42,672 bases of DNA from a bacterium (GTDB lineage: Bacteria; Actinomycetota; Acidimicrobiia; Acidimicrobiales; RAAP-2), in assembly GCA_027365055.1 (NCBI GenBank), contig DAHXOD010000002.1, positions 1 to 42,672 of the forward strand, given 5' to 3'. The position numbers and the translations under genes were made by a program. Within the stretch, counting starts at the first letter, position 1. Every line of letters begins with the position of its first letter. This document shows, piece after piece, positions 17,355 to 26,494 of this stretch. Under the pieces are notes generated by a model. It did no database searches, was not told where the DNA came from, and was given only the letters and a program-made list of their open reading frames with translations.

Positions 17355-19229
17355 TCAGTCCCGCGACAAGCGGTACGGCACCCGCGCCACGTTGACGTTG
17401 GTCCGCCGCCGCAGCACGTTGGCGAGCACGATCCCGCGCTGGTTCTGCAGCAGGCGATGGCGCCACTTGCGGGGCTCCACCTCGGGGATGAGGACCATGA
17501 CCTGGCGGTCGCGGATCTCCGGTGATCCGAGGAATTCGAGCATCGGCGCGGCGACGGTGCGGGTGTGCGGGCGCAGGACCACCAGTCGCACCCCAGGGTT
17601 CCAGCGCTCCCATTCGGACCGCAGCGTCTCGGCCCGCTCGTCGTCGAACTGGACGGTGACCGCCAGGACCTCGTGGCCGAGCGACAGAGCGGTGCCGAGC
17701 GCGGCTCGGGTCATGAGCGACACGGCGGCGACGGTGACGACGACCAGCTCTTCGTGGGCCACCGGGGTCGCGGGCACGGAACCCAGCTCCAGCTCGGTGC
17801 TGACGTCGTCGTAGTACCGGTTGATCCTCGAGAACAGCAGCATCAGCGACGGTATGGCGATCACCACGATCCAGGCTCCTCCGGTGAACTTGGTCACCAG
17901 AAAGATCACGGTCGCCACCCCGGTCATGGCTGCCCCGGTCCCGTTGAGGGCGGCCCGGAGCCACCATCGCTTCGGTCGGGCTCGATGCCAGTGGCGGACC
18001 AGGCCGGTCTGGGAGAGGGTGAAGCCGATGAACACGCCGATGGCGAACAGCGGTATCAGCGAGTTGGTGTTCGCGTTGACGGCAATGAGCAGTATCCCGG
18101 CGAGGGCGGCCAGCATCACCACGCCGTAGCGGTAGACCGGGCGGTCGGCACGCAGCCCGAAGACATGGGGCAGCAGGTTGTCGTGGGCCAGCAGGCTGGC
18201 CATCACCGGCAGGCCCCCGAAGGAGGTGTTGGCTGCGAGGGCCAGGATCACCGTGGTCGACAGGTCGATGACGTAGTAGATCGGGCCGCGCCCGACGGCA
18301 GCCCCGGTGATCTGGCTCAGGACCGTCTGGTCGGCCACCGGCCCGATGTGGAAGCGCACGGTCAGGACTGCCAGGCCGAGGAGCATGGTGGCGAGGATCA
18401 CGCCGAGGATCGCCTCGGTGCGCTTCGCCCGCGGCACGCTCGGGTGCTTGAAGGCGGGCACGTCGTTGGCGATGGCTTCGACACCGGTCAGTGCGCTGCA
18501 TCCGGCGGCGAACGCCTTCAGCAGCAGCAGCACGCCGACGGCGGCCGCGGTCTGCGGGAGCGTCACCGGGTGCACGCCGGAGTTGGGTGCCGGATGGGAT
18601 CGCAGCAGACCGGCGCCGATCACGATGTAGATCCCCACGATGAACACTGCCGTCGGCAACAGAAATGTCCGGGCACTGGTGGCGATGCCGCGCAGGTTGA
18701 GGGCGGTGAGCACCACCAGGATGGCCAGTGCGATCAGCAGGCTGTGCGGTCCCAGTGAGGGGAACGCCGAGACGAGGGCGGCGACCCCGGCGGCGATGGA
18801 CACGGCCACGGTGAGGACGTAGTCGACGACGAGGGACGCGGCGGCCAGGCGGCTGGTGCGAGGGCCCAGGTTGGCCTTGGTGACCGCGTAGGAGCCTCCC
18901 CCGTCGGGGTACGCCTCGATGACCTGGCGGTACGAGAACACCAGGATGATCAACAGGACCACGATGGCCACGGTGATCGGCTCGATCCTCGCCAGCGCCC
19001 CGGCCCCGGCGGTCGCCAGCACCGCGAGCATCGCCTCGGGTCCGTACGCCACCGAGCTGATGGCATCGAGGGAGAGGGCGGGGATCCCCTCGATGCTGGT
19101 GATCAGCCCCTGCTGTGACGCCTTGTCGACGACCGTTGTACCGGGCGCAGGTGCGGCCGGTACCGAGCCAGCAGCAGCACCCCCGCCGACGGGCCGGTCC
19201 ACGGCAGCCTCGCGACTCCCATCGCTCAC
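17355..19229 (-). CDS. APC family amino acid permease
   Basis: 624 aa; ALSLDAISSVAYGPEAMLAVLATAGAGAL, YPDGGGSYAVTKANLGPRTSRLAAASLVVDYVLTVAVS, ALTGVEAIANDVPAFKHPSVPRAKRTE, long cytosolic C-terminus. Confidence 0.92.
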   Translation of the reverse strand: MSDGSREAAVDRPVGGGAAAGSVPAAPAPGTTVVDKASQQGLITSIEGIPALSLDAISSVAYGPEAMLAVLATAGAGALARIEPITVAIVVLLIILVFSYRQVIEAYPDGGGSYAVTKANLGPRTSRLAAASLVVDYVLTVAVSIAAGVAALVSAFPSLGPHSLLIALAILVVLTALNLRGIATSARTFLLPTAVFIVGIYIVIGAGLLRSHPAPNSGVHPVTLPQTAAAVGVLLLLKAFAAGCSALTGVEAIANDVPAFKHPSVPRAKRTEAILGVILATMLLGLAVLTVRFHIGPVADQTVLSQITGAAVGRGPIYYVIDLSTTVILALAANTSFGGLPVMASLLAHDNLLPHVFGLRADRPVYRYGVVMLAALAGILLIAVNANTNSLIPLFAIGVFIGFTLSQTGLVRHWHRARPKRWWLRAALNGTGAAMTGVATVIFLVTKFTGGAWIVVIAIPSLMLLFSRINRYYDDVSTELELGSVPATPVAHEELVVVTVAAVSLMTRAALGTALSLGHEVLAVTVQFDDERAETLRSEWERWNPGVRLVVLRPHTRTVAAPMLEFLGSPEIRDRQVMVLIPEVEPRKWRHRLLQNQRGIVLANVLRRRTNVNVARVPYRLSRD

Positions 19230-19366
19230 TCCGGGCTGCCGGTCATGTCGGGGGCTGGCTCGCTGGGCGGGGCATCCACTGATCTTCGCACGACGTCGAC
19301 CGGGTGCCGGAGCAGCCCGGCCACCGGAGCGGCCCGATCGGAACGGCGCAACCTAGGATCGCCGGG

Positions 19367-20818
19367 ATGAGCACCGTGCAGCCAACCGGGGACACCGGCG
19401 TGGACACCGGCATCGTGACCGCGGCCCGCGGACGCTGGCGGCGTGAGGTCCTCCCCCTCCTCGAGATCTTCGCCCGCATCCCCGACCTGTCGCCCGCCTT
19501 CGATCCCGGGTGGGAGTCGGCCGGTCACCTCGACGAGGCGGCCCGTCTCCTCGCCGGGTGGGCGTCGGAGCGCGCCATCCCGGGCATCGAGGTCGAGGTG
19601 GTGCGGCTGCCCGGGCTGACCCCCACCGTGGTGGTCGACGTGCCGGCCAGCAATCCCTCGATCACCGGCACCGCCCTCGTCTACGGTCACTACGACAAGC
19701 AGCCGCCCTTCGACGGGTGGACCGGCAACCGGAGCCCGTGGAGCCCGTCGCTCGAAGGCGACCGGCTCTACGCCCGTGGGGTGGCCGACGACGGGTATGC
19801 ACTGCCTTCGGCCCTGGTGGCCATCGAGGCAGTGCTCGCGGCCGGCGGCCGCCACGGGCGGTGCATCGTGGTTGCCGAAGGCTCCGAGGAGAGCGGGAGC
19901 CCTCACCTGCCCGCGGTACTCGACCACCTGGCCGACCGGACCGGGAGACCGGATCTGGTGGTGGCCCTCGACTCCGGTTGCCCGACCGACGACCGGTTGT
20001 GGATCACCACCTCCCTCCGGGGGTTCGTCGACGGCATCCTCACCGTGTCGGTCCTCGACCACGGGGTGCACAGCGGTTCTGCCGGCGGCGTGGTCCCCGA
20101 CTCTTTCCGCCTGATCCGCCACGTGCTCGATCGGGTGGAGGACCCGGTCACCGGCGATGCCCTCCTCCCCGAGCTCCGGGTGGCGCTCCCGTCCGGGGCG
20201 CTCGAGGACGCCTCGGCACTGGCCGACGCCCTCGCCGAACGCGCCGGCGCCGAGCCGTTCCCGCTGGTCGCCGGGTTGGTACTCGAAGGCGACGGGGCGG
20301 TCGACCGGGTCCTGCGGACCGGTTGGTCGACGTCGCTCGCCGTGGTCGGCGCGGACGGGCTGCCGCCCACCCCGACGGCCGGCAACGTGTTGCGTCCGTC
20401 CACCAGCCTGAAGCTGGTCTGGCGGATCCCCCCGACGGCGGATGCCGCCGCCGCGGCCGAGGCCATCGAACGAGCGGTCACCACCGACCCGCCATCCGGG
20501 GCCCGGATCGAGTGGGCGCTGGGCGGTGCAGCCGCGGGCTGGGCCGCGGCGCCCTTCGCCCCGTGGTTCGAACAGGCGCTCGACCGCGCGTCGCGGGCGA
20601 GCTTCGGACGGCCTCCGGGCCGGTTCGGCGAAGGGGGATCGATCCCCTTCATGGGGTGGCTGGCCGACCGCTTCCCCGGGGCACAGATCCTCGCCACCGG
20701 GGTGCTCGGTCCGGGGTCCAACGCCCACGGACCGGACGAGTCGCTCCACCTGCCCACCGCCGAGCGGGTGACCGCCGCGCTAGGCGTGCTGCTCGACGCC
20801 CTGGCCCGCCGACGGTGA
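19367..20818 (+). CDS. M20 family metallopeptidase (dipeptidase-like)
   Basis: TALVYGHYDKQPPFDGWTGNRSPWSPSLEGDRLYARGVADDGYA, EGSEESGSPHLPAVLDHL, FGEGGSIPFMGWLADRFPGAQILATGVLGPGSNAHGPDESLHLPTAERV. Confidence 0.95.
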   Translation: MSTVQPTGDTGVDTGIVTAARGRWRREVLPLLEIFARIPDLSPAFDPGWESAGHLDEAARLLAGWASERAIPGIEVEVVRLPGLTPTVVVDVPASNPSITGTALVYGHYDKQPPFDGWTGNRSPWSPSLEGDRLYARGVADDGYALPSALVAIEAVLAAGGRHGRCIVVAEGSEESGSPHLPAVLDHLADRTGRPDLVVALDSGCPTDDRLWITTSLRGFVDGILTVSVLDHGVHSGSAGGVVPDSFRLIRHVLDRVEDPVTGDALLPELRVALPSGALEDASALADALAERAGAEPFPLVAGLVLEGDGAVDRVLRTGWSTSLAVVGADGLPPTPTAGNVLRPSTSLKLVWRIPPTADAAAAAEAIERAVTTDPPSGARIEWALGGAAAGWAAAPFAPWFEQALDRASRASFGRPPGRFGEGGSIPFMGWLADRFPGAQILATGVLGPGSNAHGPDESLHLPTAERVTAALGVLLDALARRR

Positions 20819-21936
20819 CCCACCCGGAGTCGATGTCAGGGAACCGTCCTCTGTCGGTGGCGATCGTCGGGTACGGCCTGTCCGGACGCTGGTTCCACGC
20901 CCCGTTGGTGAGCGCAGCGGAAGGGCTGGTCCTCCGGTCGGTGGTCACCGCCGATCCGGTCCGAACGGCTCAGGCCCGCAGTGACCACTCCGGAGTCCAG
21001 GTGCTGGCGGACGTCGGTCAACTGTGGGCCACTGCCGGCGAGCACGATCTGGTGGTCGTGGCCACACCATCAGGGAGCCATGTGCAGGTAGCTCGCGGGG
21101 CGTTGGAACATGGGCTCGCGGTGGTGGTCGACAAGCCCATCGCCCTCACCGGCCCCGAGGGTCGTGCGCTGGTCGACCTGGCCGCCGAGCGCGGCCTGGT
21201 ACTGGCACCGTTTCACAACCGACGCTGGGACAGCGACCACCTGACGCTCCTGCGGCTGCTCGCCGACGGCCGGTTGGGGACCGTGCTCCGCTACGAGTCG
21301 AGGTTCGAGCGGTGGCGACCCGAGCTCGACCGGTCTCGCTGGCGCGACCACCTGACGCCGGCAGAGGGTGGCGGCAGCCTCCTCGACCTCGGAACCCATG
21401 TGGTGGACCAGTCCCTGGTGTTGTTCGGACCGGTGATCGGCGTCTACGCCGAACTACGCTCCCAGCGGGGCGGGTCCGACGACGAAGCCTTCGTCGCCCT
21501 TCATCACCGCTCAGGGGTTCGCTCCCATCTCTCACTCGGACTGCTGTTCGCCAGTCCGGGACCGAGGCTCCGGGTGCTCGGTGATCGAGGAGCGTTCGTG
21601 GTCAGCGGGGTCGACAGCCAAGAAGCCTCGCTCCGGCGGGGGAGATGTCCGGGTGATCCCGGGTTCGGGGAGGAACCCGCGGAACAGTGGGGCACCCTGT
21701 GGAGCGGCGACGTCGACGCCGGGGCCGTTGCCGGGGCGGTCCACGGCGTGCCTGTTCCCAGCGAACCGGGACGCTGGATCGAGTTCTACCTGGGGCTGGA
21801 GCGGGCGCTGCGGTCGGGTGCGCCCCCACCGGTGGACCCGGCCGACGCGCTCGACGGACTGGCGGTGCTCGACGCGGCCCGACGATCGAGCTCGCTGGGC
21901 GAGGTGGTCACCCCGGTGGTCACCTTTGAGCCCTGA
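20815..21936 (+). CDS. Gfo/Idh/MocA family oxidoreductase
   Basis: LSVAIVGYGLSGRWFHAPLV (Rossmann), VVVATPSGSHVQVARGALEHGLAVVVDKPIALTGPEGRALVDLA, FHNRRWDSDHLTL; alternative ATG 20833. Confidence 0.95.
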   Translation: MTHPESMSGNRPLSVAIVGYGLSGRWFHAPLVSAAEGLVLRSVVTADPVRTAQARSDHSGVQVLADVGQLWATAGEHDLVVVATPSGSHVQVARGALEHGLAVVVDKPIALTGPEGRALVDLAAERGLVLAPFHNRRWDSDHLTLLRLLADGRLGTVLRYESRFERWRPELDRSRWRDHLTPAEGGGSLLDLGTHVVDQSLVLFGPVIGVYAELRSQRGGSDDEAFVALHHRSGVRSHLSLGLLFASPGPRLRVLGDRGAFVVSGVDSQEASLRRGRCPGDPGFGEEPAEQWGTLWSGDVDAGAVAGAVHGVPVPSEPGRWIEFYLGLERALRSGAPPPVDPADALDGLAVLDAARRSSSLGEVVTPVVTFEP

Positions 21937-21995
21937 CTCGGCTGGTCACCCCGGTCCGGTACATCGAATCGTCCCCTCGGGGTGCGCCTGGAGAG

Positions 21996-23567
21996 TCAGG
22001 TCCACGGGCCGGAACCGGCCGCTCGATGCAGGGCGTCGACGAGAACGGGAACCGACGCCCGCAGCTCTGCGTACACCTGATCGGCGTTGGGGTCCACGGT
22101 CACGGCGGGACCGTCCCCTGGATCTCCGGCCAGTGAGCGGAAGGCGGCCTCGAGGTCGCGCTGGTACCCGAGCGCGACCAGTCCCAGAGCCGCGGCGCCC
22201 AGTGCGGTGCCCTCGGTCACCGCGGAGACCCGGAACGGCCGTCCGACCATGCCGGCGACCACTTCGGTCCACAGGACGGACCGGAAGGCCCCTCCGACCC
22301 CCCGGATCGAGGTGACCGGACCCACCCCGTCGAGCCGATCGAGCCGATCGACGACCAGCCGGAGCTGCAGAGCGACGCCCTCGACGGCGGCCCGGAGCAA
22401 ATGGGCTCGGGTGTGGCTGCTGCGGAGCCCGACGAAAGCACCGGCCAGGTCGGGATCAGCGAGCGGCGAGCGCTCCGGCAGCAGGTACGGGAGCAGCGCC
22501 AGCCCGTCACTTCCGGGTGGGACGGTGGCAGCCAGTTCGAGTGCAGCCTGTTCGAGTGCGCCCTGTTCACCCCCGCCAACCCCACCCCCGCCAACCCCAC
22601 CCCCGCCCGGGGTGGGGCTGGGAAGCAGGGCACGTGCGGCCCACCGGGCCACGGCGGCCCCGTTGCTGACTGCACCGCCGACCACCCACAATGAGTCGGT
22701 CAGTGCGTAGCAGAAGAGCGCACCGTCGGGATCGACCACCGGTGAGTGCACGGTGAGTCTGACCGCGCCACTGGTGCCGAGCGACAGCCCGGCGACTCCC
22801 GGGGCCAGGGCGCCGGCACCGACGTTGCTGAGGGGACCGTCGGCGGCCCCGGTGACCACCGGTGTCCCGGCGGGCAGGCCGGTCTGACTGGCGGCCGACG
22901 GCCCGAGTGTCAAGCGGTCGGTCGTCCCCGCGATGTCGGGGAGTTGCGCCACGCGGATCCCGCAGAGCTCGGTCGCGGTCGCGCTCCACGACCGCGACCC
23001 GAGGTCGACCAGACCGGTGCCCGAAGCCGACGAGATCTCGGTCACCAGCGTGCCGGTCAACCACCACAGCACGTAGTCCTTCAGGCCGGCCCACCATCGT
23101 GCGCCGGTCAGCAGCTCGGGACGGTTCTGCGCGAACCAGAGCAGCTTGACCAGTGGCGTCATCGGATGGACCGGGACCCCGGTACGGGCGTGGATGTCGC
23201 CGGCCTGCCCGGCGGCGTGGAGCTGACGAGCCTGATCGGCTGCCCGGGCGTCTGCCCAGGTCAATATCGGCGTCAGCGGTCGGTATGCCACGTCGAGCGC
23301 GACCAAGCCGTGCATGGCCGCGGCGACGGACACGCCGACGACCTCGCCGGACCCGACCGCGTGGGCGCATTCGGTGAGCGCCCCGGCCACCGATCTGAGT
23401 ACGACGGCAGGGTCGTGGCACGCCGGATCGGGCGTCGTACCCAGAGCCGAGTAGTCGCGGACAGCGAGGTGACGCCACCCCGAGGTCGTGGCGAATGCCA
23501 CGGCTTTGACAGCGGTGGTACCGACATCGAGCCCGATCACGACGCCAGCCGCGGAGCCGGCGGTCAT
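21996..23567 (-). CDS. gntK: FGGY-family sugar kinase, gluconokinase-like
   Basis: MTAGSAAGVVIGLDVGTTAVKAVAFA...AAMHGLVALDVAYRPLTPILTWADARA...RTGVPVHPMTPLVKLLWF (gluconokinase-like 'TGxPxHPMxPLxKLxW')...SLGTSGAVRLT...IRGVGGAFRSVLWTEVVAGMVGRPF. Confidence 0.88.
   Translation of the reverse strand: MTAGSAAGVVIGLDVGTTAVKAVAFATTSGWRHLAVRDYSALGTTPDPACHDPAVVLRSVAGALTECAHAVGSGEVVGVSVAAAMHGLVALDVAYRPLTPILTWADARAADQARQLHAAGQAGDIHARTGVPVHPMTPLVKLLWFAQNRPELLTGARWWAGLKDYVLWWLTGTLVTEISSASGTGLVDLGSRSWSATATELCGIRVAQLPDIAGTTDRLTLGPSAASQTGLPAGTPVVTGAADGPLSNVGAGALAPGVAGLSLGTSGAVRLTVHSPVVDPDGALFCYALTDSLWVVGGAVSNGAAVARWAARALLPSPTPGGGGVGGGGVGGGEQGALEQAALELAATVPPGSDGLALLPYLLPERSPLADPDLAGAFVGLRSSHTRAHLLRAAVEGVALQLRLVVDRLDRLDGVGPVTSIRGVGGAFRSVLWTEVVAGMVGRPFRVSAVTEGTALGAAALGLVALGYQRDLEAAFRSLAGDPGDGPAVTVDPNADQVYAELRASVPVLVDALHRAAGSGPWT
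22571..22607. repeat. 15-bp tandem repeat (CCCCGCCAACCCCAC, about 2.5 copies) inside the kinase CDS
   Basis: Encodes GGGGVGGGGVGGGEQG insertion; minus strand is G-tract rich. Confidence 0.9.
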
Positions 23568-24955
23568 GGTGCGGCGTCCTGGCTGAACTGGCGGCACTGG
23601 TCGACGATGGCCTCGACGACCGGCACGTCGTCGGCCAGGGCGGGATCCAGGGTCGTGAGCACCCGGCGGGCGGCGACGGGGAGGGGGCCGTTCACGAGGG
23701 AGGTGAGTCCCGGTGACTGACGGGCGATGCCGGCTGGTCTCCGATCGCGCAGGCAGTGGATCCACGCGGCGATCACCCGGGTGGCACCGGTGGGAAGGCG
23801 ACCGGCCTTCCGCTCGGCCTGCAGGACCGGCAGGACCCGCACCGGGATCTTGGCCGAGCCGTCGATGGCGATCTGGTCGAGCCGGTGCTCGATCCGGCGG
23901 TTGGAGAAGCGTTCGAGCAGCAGCGAGCGATAGGCAAGCAACACGTCTGGAGCATGGCCGATGTGCGGGGAGGCGTCCGACCACCACTCCTCGACCCACG
24001 CAAGGACGGCACCGTCGGCGATGGCTCCGGCGACGGTGGTGTGGCCGCGGGCGCTCCCGGCATAGGCCAAGAGCGAATGCGCCCCGTTCAGGAGCCACAG
24101 CTTGCGGTGCTCGTAGGGCGCAATGTCGTCGGTGAAGGTGGCTCCGGCTTCTTCCCAGCGGGGGCGTCCCGCGGGGAAGGCTCCGCTCAGCACCCACTCC
24201 GCGAACGGCTCGGTGACCACGGGGCACCGGTCGGTCCGGCCGGTCAGCTCGAGCACGCGGCGGCGGTCCCTGTCGGTGGTCGAGGGGGTGATCCGGTCGA
24301 CCACCGTGGTGACAGTGGCGAGCGACCCGTCGATCCAGGTCGCCAGTCCCGGGTCGAGAGCACCGGCCATATCGAGGACCAGGCGGCGGGCGACGACGCC
24401 GTTGGCTGCCAGGTTGTCGCAGGGCACGAGGGCGACTGGTCCGCCGCCGGACCGGCGGCGCGCTGCCAGGCCGGCCACGATGCGGGCCGGAACGGTGGAG
24501 AGCGCGCCATGCGGACCGCGCCGGAGCGTCGCCAGATCGGACTGAATGTCCGGGCGGTCGAAGTCGAGCCCGCCACCAGAGGCGACGGGGTAGCCGTGCT
24601 CGGTGACCGTGGTGGTGATCACGGCGAGGTCCGGCGCACCCCAGCAGGCCTCCCAGGCATCGCGCTCGTCGGCACCGCAGCACTGGGAGATGCTGGCGAC
24701 CACCTCGGTCCGATCGGCGTCGTCCCCTCTGACGATGAGGGTGTAACGGGAATCCTGGTCGTTGAGCTGTTCGACCAGCAGGTTGCCGGGATGCCCGGCG
24801 AACGCGGTGAACTGCCACTGCTCGGTGTCGCTGGCATGGTGGGTGTACCACGCCTGGTGGGAGCGGAAGAAGTGCCCGAGCCCGAGGTGCACGAGCCGCG
24901 TCGGGGAAGCCGGGTGGTCGCCTGGTACGCCACGGAGCGCTGGGCGATCGGTCAC
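23564..24955 (-). CDS. uxuB: Mannitol dehydrogenase family protein; probable D-fructuronate reductase (mannonate oxidoreductase)
   Basis: VTDRPALRG...RLVHLGLGHFFRSHQAWYTH...YTLIVRGDDADRTEVVASISQC...VVARRLVLDMAGALDPGLATWI...YEHRKLWLLNGAHSLLAYAG (K-x-x-x-x-N-x-x-H). GTG start overlaps the uxaC stop by 4 bp. Confidence 0.87.
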   Translation of the reverse strand: MTDRPALRGVPGDHPASPTRLVHLGLGHFFRSHQAWYTHHASDTEQWQFTAFAGHPGNLLVEQLNDQDSRYTLIVRGDDADRTEVVASISQCCGADERDAWEACWGAPDLAVITTTVTEHGYPVASGGGLDFDRPDIQSDLATLRRGPHGALSTVPARIVAGLAARRRSGGGPVALVPCDNLAANGVVARRLVLDMAGALDPGLATWIDGSLATVTTVVDRITPSTTDRDRRRVLELTGRTDRCPVVTEPFAEWVLSGAFPAGRPRWEEAGATFTDDIAPYEHRKLWLLNGAHSLLAYAGSARGHTTVAGAIADGAVLAWVEEWWSDASPHIGHAPDVLLAYRSLLLERFSNRRIEHRLDQIAIDGSAKIPVRVLPVLQAERKAGRLPTGATRVIAAWIHCLRDRRPAGIARQSPGLTSLVNGPLPVAARRVLTTLDPALADDVPVVEAIVDQCRQFSQDAAP

Positions 24956-26373
24956 AGCTTGAACACCGTGGTCGGTAGCGTCGTGACGAGATGGATCGCG
25001 GTGTCCACCGCCTCGTCCTCGTCGAGCCGATGCTCGGCGACCAGGCGGGCGAGGACCCCGGCGTCCACCCGGCGGGACAGGTCGTGTCGGGCGGGGATCG
25101 AACAGAACGCCCGGGTGTCGTCGACGAATCCCGACGTGCGCCGGAAGCCGGCCGTCTCGGTGACCGCACTGTGGAATCGACGGATTGCGTCGGGCGCATC
25201 GAGAAACCACCACGGGACACCGACGTACACCGAAGGGTAGAAGCCAGCCAGGGGCGCCAGTTCGCGTGACCATGCGGTTTCGTCGAGGGTGAACACCACC
25301 AGATGAAACCCGGGGTGGGTCCCGAAACGGCGGAGGAGCGGCGCCAGCGCGTCGGTGAACTCGGTGCGGATGGGGATGTCGCAGCCCACGTCCGGTCCGA
25401 AACGCTCGAAGGTGGGTTGATGATGGTTGCGGCGAACCCCGGGGTGCAACGTCATCACCAGCCCGTCGTCGCACGACATGCGGGCCATCTCGAAGAGCAT
25501 GTGGCGGCGGAACGCCGCGGCTTCGGCAGCGCTCACGTCTCCGGCGAGGGCTGAGTGGAAGATCCGGGACGCCACCGCGTGGTCGAGGGGTTCGGTCCGG
25601 ACGTCGAGATGGCTGTGGTCGGCGGCCACCGCCCCGTGCGCACGGAAGGTGCGGCGGCGGGCCTCCAGCGCCCGGAGGTAGCCGTCGTAGTCGGCGGTGT
25701 CGAGTTCGGCGGCGGTGCCGAGCCGAGCGACGGCCTCGGGCCAGTCCGGCCGTGCCGGATCCAGAGCCCGGTCGGGCCGGAAGGTGGGGATGACCCGGCC
25801 CGACCAGGTGGGGTCGTCGGTCAACGCTCGATGGGCGGACAAGTCGTCCCACGGCTCGTCGGTCGTGGCTAGGACGGAGAGCCGGAAGCGCTGGTAGAGC
25901 GCGCGCGGGCGAAAGGCATCCTGGCCGAGGTGTTCAGCGATCTGGTCGTAGATCCGGTCGGCGGTGCGGGCGGATGGGCGGACCGAGCAGTCGAACAGCT
26001 CCACCAGCTCGGCTTCGAGCCACGTGCGGGCCGCGGTGGCGCGCAGCAGGTCCCAGTGCTCGCAGAGGTGTTTCCAGACCGATCGCGCTTGCGGTTCCGA
26101 CAGTGGGCCCGATGCGACCCCGAGGGCTCCGAGGTCGACGCCGTCGGCGTGAAGGAGCCGGGTGAGGTAGTGGTCTGCCGTCACCAGGAGGGTGGCCGGG
26201 TCGTGGAACGGCCGGTCGTCGACGAGCACCTGGGGATCGACGTGGCCGTGGGGGGAGATGACCGGCAGGTCGCAGGTGGTGGCGTGGATCCGCCGGGCGA
26301 TGGAGCGCTCGGCCGGGTCCGACGGGAAGAGCCGGTCGGGGTGCAGGGTGAGCCTCGGGTCGTCATCGTCCAC
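24952..26373 (-). CDS. uxaC: Glucuronate isomerase
   Basis: 473 aa; DLPVISPHGHVDPQVLVDDRPFHDPATLLVTADHYLTRLLHADGVDL, FRPDRALDP, HLDVRTEPLD, HPGVRRNHH: UxaC signature residues. Confidence 0.95.
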   Translation of the reverse strand: MDDDDPRLTLHPDRLFPSDPAERSIARRIHATTCDLPVISPHGHVDPQVLVDDRPFHDPATLLVTADHYLTRLLHADGVDLGALGVASGPLSEPQARSVWKHLCEHWDLLRATAARTWLEAELVELFDCSVRPSARTADRIYDQIAEHLGQDAFRPRALYQRFRLSVLATTDEPWDDLSAHRALTDDPTWSGRVIPTFRPDRALDPARPDWPEAVARLGTAAELDTADYDGYLRALEARRRTFRAHGAVAADHSHLDVRTEPLDHAVASRIFHSALAGDVSAAEAAAFRRHMLFEMARMSCDDGLVMTLHPGVRRNHHQPTFERFGPDVGCDIPIRTEFTDALAPLLRRFGTHPGFHLVVFTLDETAWSRELAPLAGFYPSVYVGVPWWFLDAPDAIRRFHSAVTETAGFRRTSGFVDDTRAFCSIPARHDLSRRVDAGVLARLVAEHRLDEDEAVDTAIHLVTTLPTTVFKL

Positions 26374-26494
26374 CGCCGTATGATGGAGTGGACCGGGAGG
26401 TGGCGCAACACGCTGGGAACGTTCGAGCCCTCGCTCGCCGGGAACATGCTGGTCACTGCCCTGTCGTGCTCCGAGCGGTGGTTGCCAAGGAAGG

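Noticed and set aside
17335-18501. 388-aa minus ORF overlapping the APC permease in another frame
   Set aside because: Arg/Pro/His-rich shadow frame; APC family signature is in the 17355-19229 frame.
19510-20814. N-terminal part of the 808-aa ORF preceding the Gfo/Idh/MocA domain
   Set aside because: It is an out-of-frame Arg-rich read-through of the M20 peptidase; the true start is at 20815/20833, so this is not a fusion protein.
22560-22620. Possible CRISPR-like short repeats in the kinase gene
   Set aside because: Only about 2.5 contiguous 15-bp copies with no spacers; coding-sequence tandem repeat.
23568-25220. N-terminal extension of the 1074-aa ORF before the gluconokinase
   Set aside because: Out-of-frame translation of the reductase gene; kinase begins at MTAGSAAG (23567).
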